The notes beneath the pieces are model-generated. The model saw only the letters and a list, made by a program, of their open reading frames with translations, ran no database searches and had not been told where the DNA came from. Position numbers and translations under genes: made by a program. A stretch of 9,291 nucleotides of DNA from an uncultured Cardiobacterium sp. (GTDB taxonomy: Bacteria; Pseudomonadota; Gammaproteobacteria; Cardiobacteriales; Cardiobacteriaceae), in the NCBI RefSeq assembly GCF_938028185.1, contig NZ_CALJAH010000399.1, positions 1-9,291 of the forward strand, in the 5' to 3' direction. Shown here one piece after another: positions 5,900 through 9,291 of the stretch (positions are counted from its first letter, which is position 1; the number at the start of each line of letters is the position of its first letter).

Positions 5900-7191
5900 C
5901 AGTGTTCCTCCGCTTTCAGCCGGGTGAAGACGCGGTCGGCGGCGCGCAAGGTGTCGTCCAGCACGGCGGCGTTGTGCTGGCTGCCGGTGAAGATGGCTTC
6001 AAACGGCGACGGCGCGAGGGACACGCCCTCATCCAGCATCAGGTGGAAGAAGCGGGCGAAGCGGGCGGCGTCACAGCGCTTGACCGCGTCGAGATTGTCG
6101 ATGCGGTCTTCTTTCGTGAAAAAGAGGCCGAGCATCCCGCAGACGTGATTGACCACCAGCGGGATGCGGTGCGCCCTGGCGCGGTCAAGCAGGCCGTCGG
6201 CAAGGGCGGTGGTGATTTCCGTCAGATTCTTGTAAAACACCGGGTCGTCGGTCAGGCGCAGGCTGACCAGCCCCGCCGCCATCGACACCGGATTGCCGGA
6301 GAGCGTCCCCGCCTGATAAACGCCGCCGAGCGGGGCGAGCAGCTCCATTATCTCGCGCCGTCCGCCAAAGGCGCCGACCGGCATCCCGCCGCCGATAATC
6401 TTGCCCAGCGTCACCAAATCGGCCTCGATGCCGAACAGCTCCTGCGCCCCGCCACGGGCGATGCGGAAACCGGTCATCACCTCGTCAAAAATCAGCACCG
6501 TGCCGAACTTGCTGCATAAATGGCGCAGCGCGCGCAAAAACGCCGGGTCAGGCGGGACGCAACTCATATTGCCCGCGACCGGCTCGACAATCACCGCCGC
6601 CAGCCGTTCGCCGTGCGCGGCAAACACCTGCTCCAGCGCGGCGATGTCGTTATACGGCGCGGTCAGCGTGTGCTGCGCATAAGCGGGCGGCACACCGGGC
6701 GAATCCGGCACGCCGATGGTCAACGCACCCGAACCGGCAGCGACCAGCAGGCCGTCGCTATGGCCGTGATAACAGCCGGCGAACTTCAAAAAATCCGTGC
6801 GCCCGGTAAAAGCGCGGGCGAGGCGGATGGCGCTCATCGTCGCCTCCGTCCCCGAATTGCACATCCGCACCATCTCCACCCCCGGCACACGGGCGACAAT
6901 GGCTTCCGCCAACTGCGTCTCTGCCACTGTCGGCGCGCCGAAGCTCAGGCCGTTTTCCGCCGCCTGCTGCACCGCGTGGACAATCCCCGGATGCGCATGA
7001 CCGACAATCGCCGGGCCATACGAGCCGACAAAATCAACATAACGGCGGCCATCGACATCAAAAATATAAGCCCCTTCCGCACGGGCAATAAAGCGCGGCG
7101 TACCGCCGACCCCGCGAAACGCGCGCACCGGTGAATTGACCCCACCGGGGATTACCTTCTGTGCGGCCAGAAAAGCCTGTTGCGACAACAT
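5899..7191 (-). CDS. hemL: Glutamate-1-semialdehyde 2,1-aminomutase
   Basis: This 430-aa protein is full length for HemL (426 aa in E. coli). It is a PLP/PMP-dependent class III aminotransferase-fold enzyme that converts glutamate-1-semialdehyde to 5-aminolevulinate in the C5 pathway of tetrapyrrole synthesis. Motifs are PGGVNSPVRAF (15-25), MCNSGTEATMSAIRLAR (110-126, cofactor phosphate loop), YHGHSDG (141-147), LIFDEVMTGFR (233-243, with Asp236 contacting the pyridine nitrogen), and TLGKIIGGGMPVGA (261-274), where Lys264 forms the Schiff base. The chosen ATG follows AGAGGG at a good spacing and starts the family-typical MLSQQAF; a longer open frame upstream has no similarity. It opens the hemL-pdxH-metF unit and diverges from rpsT. 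Confidence 0.97.
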   Translation of the reverse strand: MLSQQAFLAAQKVIPGGVNSPVRAFRGVGGTPRFIARAEGAYIFDVDGRRYVDFVGSYGPAIVGHAHPGIVHAVQQAAENGLSFGAPTVAETQLAEAIVARVPGVEMVRMCNSGTEATMSAIRLARAFTGRTDFLKFAGCYHGHSDGLLVAAGSGALTIGVPDSPGVPPAYAQHTLTAPYNDIAALEQVFAAHGERLAAVIVEPVAGNMSCVPPDPAFLRALRHLCSKFGTVLIFDEVMTGFRIARGGAQELFGIEADLVTLGKIIGGGMPVGAFGGRREIMELLAPLGGVYQAGTLSGNPVSMAAGLVSLRLTDDPVFYKNLTEITTALADGLLDRARAHRIPLVVNHVCGMLGLFFTKEDRIDNLDAVKRCDAARFARFFHLMLDEGVSLAPSPFEAIFTGSQHNAAVLDDTLRAADRVFTRLKAEEH

Positions 7192-7222
7192 AAAAAACCC
7201 TCTGAAAAACAGGAAAGGCGGC

Positions 7223-7251
7223 ATTATCCAAGCCCGGCAGACGGAAAACAA
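7223..7251 (-). promoter_or_regulatory. Candidate sigma-70 promoter for hemL
   Basis: On the minus strand a GATAAT -10 (7223-7228) lies 17 bp downstream of TTGTTT (7246-7251). The -10 matches consensus at five of six positions; the -35 is weaker. Transcription would begin about 25 bases before the hemL start codon. Confidence 0.55.
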
Positions 7252-7289
7252 TCACCCAGGTCAAGCACGCCCCAAAACTGCGAAACACA

Positions 7290-7318
7290 TTGACAACAAA
7301 GCCAAAAAACGGCATTAT
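7290..7318 (+). promoter_or_regulatory. Candidate sigma-70 promoter for rpsT
   Basis: A perfect TTGACA -35 (7290-7295) is followed after 17 bp by CATTAT (7313-7318), which matches the -10 consensus at four of six positions. The start point would be about 35-40 bases upstream of the TTG start codon. It lies back to back with the hemL promoter in a 170-bp divergent spacer. Confidence 0.7.
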
Positions 7319-7361
7319 CCGCGCCCTCAAAAACACCCGGATTCCAATCAGGAGAAATACA

Positions 7362-7631
7362 TTGGCTAACACAGCACAAGCAAAAAAACGCGTCAGACAA
7401 GCCGAAAAAGCCCGCGCCCGCAACGCCAGCCAGCGTTCCAGTATGCGCACCGCCGTCAAAAAGGTCCTGCGCGCCCTTGAAGGCAGCGACAAAAGCGGCC
7501 TGCAAGCCATCTACGTCAGCGCCTCATCCGCACTTGACCGTGCCGCGCGCAAAGGCCTCATTCACAAAAACAAGGCCGCCCGCCTGAAAAGCCGCCTCAG
7601 CGCCAAAATCAAGGCCGCCACCGCCGCCTGA
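7362..7631 (+). CDS. rpsT: 30S ribosomal protein S20 (TTG start)
   Basis: This 89-aa S20 is a basic helical-bundle protein of the small subunit that binds 16S rRNA. The first residues, (M)ANTAQAKKRVRQAEKARARN, are characteristic, followed by SSMRTAVKKVLRAL and a C-terminal KGLIHKNKAARLKSRL. The reading frame is open further upstream, but the start is fixed as TTG at 7362-7364 by the conserved N-terminus and by AGGAG at 7350-7354 with 7-base spacing. E. coli rpsT also starts at UUG, which matters for its translational autoregulation, so the rare start probably has the same meaning here. A promoter lies upstream and an intrinsic terminator downstream, so it is largely its own transcription unit. 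Confidence 0.97.
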   Translation: MANTAQAKKRVRQAEKARARNASQRSSMRTAVKKVLRALEGSDKSGLQAIYVSASSALDRAARKGLIHKNKAARLKSRLSAKIKAATAA

Positions 7632-7649
7632 AACAACGCCTGACGCACC

Positions 7650-7670
7650 AACCCGCCCCGGCGGGTTTTT
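7650..7670 (+). terminator. Rho-independent terminator of rpsT
   Basis: AACCCGC (7650-7656) pairs with GCGGGTT (7661-7667) around a CCCG loop, and a T-run ends the structure (7666-7670, then CTTT). It starts 18 bases after the rpsT stop and ends 24 bases before dgkA, so dgkA expression needs read-through or its own promoter. Confidence 0.88.
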
Positions 7671-7694
7671 CTTTGCCCAAAACAAGAGAAAACC

Positions 7695-8087
7695 ATGCAA
7701 AACAACCCATCCGAACAATACAAAGGTCGCAAAAGCAGCCTGGGTCGCATCCGCAAGGCGCTCGGCTACTCCCTGGACGGCATCAGGGCGGCAATCGAAG
7801 AAGCAGGCTTCCGCGAACTGCTCTGCCTGCACGGCATCCTGCTCGCCCTGCTCATCTTCCTGCCCTTCCCGCTTGCCGAAAAAATGCTGCTGGTCCTCGC
7901 CTCCGGGATGTCGCTCATCACCGAACTGCTCAACACCGCGCTGGAAGCGGCGGTTGACCACACCTCGCTCGAAATCCACCCGCTCGCCAAACGCGCCAAG
8001 GACGCGGGTTCCGCCGCACAATACACCTGCCTCACCTTCATCGCCCTCCTCTGGGGCATGGCGCTTTATGGCTGGCTTGCCGCATAA
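7695..8087 (+). CDS. dgkA: Diacylglycerol kinase (prokaryotic DgkA type)
   Basis: This 130-aa integral inner-membrane enzyme phosphorylates diacylglycerol to phosphatidic acid, recycling lipid left by osmoregulated glucan or envelope modification. The core signature ITELLNTALEAAVD is intact. Glu77, Asn80, Glu84 and Asp88 correspond to E. coli Glu69, Asn72, Glu76 and Asp80. It is followed by AKRAKDAGSAA with Lys102 and Asp103, matching the nucleotide-binding region. Three membrane segments are visible at about 44-61, 63-80 and 108-128, after an amphipathic N-terminal helix (LGRIRKALGYSLDGIRAAI). An AAGAGA ribosome-binding site precedes the ATG. It is slightly longer than the E. coli enzyme (122 aa), mainly at the N-terminus. 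No terminator is evident downstream. Confidence 0.95.
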   Translation: MQNNPSEQYKGRKSSLGRIRKALGYSLDGIRAAIEEAGFRELLCLHGILLALLIFLPFPLAEKMLLVLASGMSLITELLNTALEAAVDHTSLEIHPLAKRAKDAGSAAQYTCLTFIALLWGMALYGWLAA

Positions 8088-8261
8088 AAAACGTGAAATC
8101 CTCCAGTCCGAATTTGCGTCATAAGAAAAGAAAGTCGCTTCAAAAGATGCAGCGCACATGGTGCACCATTCAGCACGATAAGAAAGCCCTACGCACCTGT
8201 CCGTTTGCCATTGCCAATATGGCCATTTTTAACAAAATTCCGCGACGACCCGGTCATTCGT

Positions 8262-8316
8262 AGCATAGCAATACACCCAAAGTCTCAGACAAGACGCGCT
8301 GCCGAAGACAGTAAGC
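8262..8316 (-). repeat. Single degenerate arm of the palindromic repeat (copy A)
   Basis: Written on the plus strand, CCCAAAGTCTCAGACAAGAC with the following CGCTGCCGAAGACAGTA parallels the left arm at 8490-8543 and the reverse complement of 15-67. The 13 bases at 8301-8313 are identical to the reverse complement of 16-28. The outer end AGCATAGC (8262-8269) is a worn version of the AATATAGCC terminus. No opposing arm can be found in the next 150 bases, so this is a truncated copy. Confidence 0.65.
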
Positions 8317-8489
8317 CTTGCTCGCGAAGCGAGAGAAACGGCTGGGGTGGGGGTAGCGTCCATGGCATGATCGCCAATGCTAGTCAGTCATCTTGGGCGC
8401 AGCATTCAGTCAGTACCCCCCATCATTGAATGCGACAGCGATGGGTCAGTTAAAAATTCCAGACCATTACGGATGTCATTTTTCTGCGT

Positions 8490-8647
8490 AATATAGCCGT
8501 TCATCGAAAGTTTCAGACAAGATGCGTCGCTGAAGGCAGTACGCAGTTGTACGGCGCGGGTTTCCCTTAAAAAATAGCGCCGCTATTTTTAAGGTTCCCG
8601 ATGAGGCGACGCAACATCGTATGAGACTTTCGGTGGGTGGCTATATT
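8490..8647. repeat. Complete 158-bp palindromic repeat element (copy B, MITE-like)
   Basis: The element is bounded by perfect inverted ends AATATAGCC (8490-8498) and GGCTATATT (8639-8647). Inside them the arms stay complementary: CGAAAGT (8505-8511) against ACTTTCG (8626-8632), and GCGTCGC (8524-8530) against GCGACGC (8606-8612). At the centre, CCTTAAAAAATAGCG (8565-8579) pairs with CGCTATTTTTAAGG (8581-8594) with one extra A. The whole unit can fold into one long interrupted hairpin. It codes for nothing recognisable. The size, inverted termini and related partial copies fit a non-autonomous mobile element or a REP-like structural repeat. It ends 2 bp before the stop codon of the pseudogene on the minus strand, so it could also serve as that gene's terminator. 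Confidence 0.75.
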
Positions 8648-8649
8648 GC

Positions 8650-9291
8650 TCATTGCTGTTCTTCTGGTTTGGGTTTAAGCACATCTCCAATAAAGAGACA
8701 GATAGGATAAGCGGTTGATGACTTGCCCGGATCCGGACGGTAGCTGCGGTTGCCTACATGGTATAACTACCATAGCCCTACTGGCTTTCAAAACTGTACC
8801 AGTCTTTGGTCGCCATCACCGTATTGTCTTGTAAATCTATTACCGTTCTTCCGGAACAATGGGATTATCGAAAGTAACGGCATAGCGGGCAGGCTTTGAT
8901 ATGGGTATGGAAATCATTTTATAGTCTTTTTTATAATTTTCCCCCAACTGATAGCGTAAAAACGTTCCATCTTTTTGTTTGACATCTACATAAGAATATC
9001 TGCCATGTAAAATATAAGGGCGCGTTTCTTTTTCAGGTACTAATAGCATATCTTTATAGTGTGGGTAGCCTGTTGGCACTATCTCGGCTTCCCATTCCAA
9101 AAATCCTCTAATATAATTTCCATCGCCATATTGTTCTGCCAGCCCCGCATATTTCCATAGTCTATCTTCACTACGTTTAACTCCTTCATTCCATACTTTC
9201 AATAAGGTAACGCCTTCCACATTCTCCGCAGTCCGGTAAATTTTTTCGCCCGCCGTTTTGCAGAGTTCTTCAAAGACCGCCCTGCTTTTCA
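8650..9291 (-). pseudogene. Frameshifted gene of unknown function, 5' part beyond the window
   Basis: An open minus-strand frame enters at the window edge (AVFEELCKTAGEKIYRTAEN...) and runs to TAA at 8840-8842, ending PIVPEER. A GTG at 9218-9220 could start a 126-aa product, but the frame is open with protein-like sequence upstream, so it is more likely internal. Protein-like sequence continues past the stop in other frames. At 8781-8843 the next frame reads VIDLQDNTVMATKDWYSFESQ, followed by an in-frame TAG (8778-8780) and GYGSY. At 8653-8763 the third frame reads YHVGNRSYRPDPGKSSTAYP and then ICLFIGDVLKPKPEEQQ before TGA (8650-8652). These pieces read as one decayed gene with two frameshifts and a nonsense codon. 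The region is clearly richer in A+T than the rest of the window, suggesting transfer. No function recognised; vaguely reminiscent of an uncharacterised paralogous family in related bacteria. Confidence 0.7.

Larger units (their letters stand above)
8088..8649. other. Gene-free tract between dgkA and the right-hand pseudogene
   Basis: No frame here shows a convincing protein. The 74-codon plus-strand frame at 8205-8429 lacks a clear ribosome-binding site and has an unnatural composition. The tract holds a perfect 12-bp palindrome, ATGGTGCACCAT (8158-8169), one degenerate repeat arm (about 8262-8316) followed by a small CTCGC-GAA-GCGAG hairpin (8321-8333), and the complete palindromic element at 8490-8647. 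It looks like accumulated repeat debris between the conserved core and a decaying accessory gene. Confidence 0.7.

Noticed and set aside
8128..8155. Possible fourth, highly degenerate repeat arm (GAAAGTCGCTTCAAAAGATG...)
   Set aside because: It shares only short blocks with the arm consensus and needs gaps; it is not distinguishable from chance by eye.
7524..8159. Minus-strand open frame of 211 codons across the rpsT end and dgkA
   Set aside because: It is antisense to S20 and DgkA, both secure, and crosses the rpsT terminator. The composition is that of a shadow frame.
8205..8429. 74-codon plus-strand frame in the gene-free tract
   Set aside because: It has no clear ribosome-binding site, overlaps the repeat arm of copy A, and the product has no protein-like pattern.
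1..9291. Neisseria-type (GCCGTCTGAA) or Pasteurellaceae-type (AAGTGCGGT) DNA uptake sequences, CRISPR arrays, tRNA or rRNA genes
   Set aside because: I noticed no exact uptake motif, no regularly spaced repeats, and no tRNA or rRNA signature in either strand by eye.

Overview
The window is a compact stretch of a G+C-rich proteobacterial chromosome. Adjacent genes overlap by 1 to 4 bases, and the housekeeping set is gamma-/beta-proteobacterial in character: rpoZ-spoT-ridA, hemL, pdxH, rpsT with a TTG start, and dgkA. From the protein character and a repeat family reminiscent of Neisseria-type repeats, I lean towards a Cardiobacterium-like gammaproteobacterium. That is recollection and inference; nothing in the window proves the taxon.

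Layout. Positions 1-67 hold one arm of a dispersed repeat. From 130 to 7191 every gene is on the minus strand and falls into two likely transcription units. The upstream unit, read from a promoter near 7223-7251, is hemL, pdxH, a divergent metF-like gene, a RelE/HigB-type toxin, its HTH antitoxin, and an MliC-like lipoprotein gene. The downstream unit, from a candidate promoter just above 3064, is rpoZ, spoT and ridA. Divergent from hemL, on the plus strand, are rpsT (with an intrinsic terminator) and dgkA. From 8088 to 8649 there is no convincing gene; the tract holds a degenerate repeat arm (about 8262-8316) and a complete 158-bp palindromic element (8490-8647). The right end, 8650-9291, is an A+T-richer minus-strand gene that runs off the window and looks broken by at least two frameshifts and one in-frame stop.

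How the genes fit together. HemL is a PLP/PMP enzyme of tetrapyrrole synthesis and PdxH makes PLP. RidA, in the second unit, removes reactive enamine/imine by-products of PLP enzymes, so a vitamin B6 theme recurs. SpoT and the omega subunit (RpoZ) link to ppGpp signalling.

Most notable observations: (1) SpoT keeps its ppGpp hydrolase residues, but both acidic metal-binding residues of the synthetase domain are replaced (Arg279 and Asn339), so it is predicted to be hydrolase-only. (2) A repeat family with three loci in 9.3 kb, one of them a complete nested palindrome ending 2 bp from a pseudogene stop codon. (3) A toxin-antitoxin pair joined by a 4-base overlap to the metF-like gene, whose antitoxin has a roughly 55-residue disordered tail. 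(4) The metF-like protein lacks the usual Gly-Asp active-site pair.
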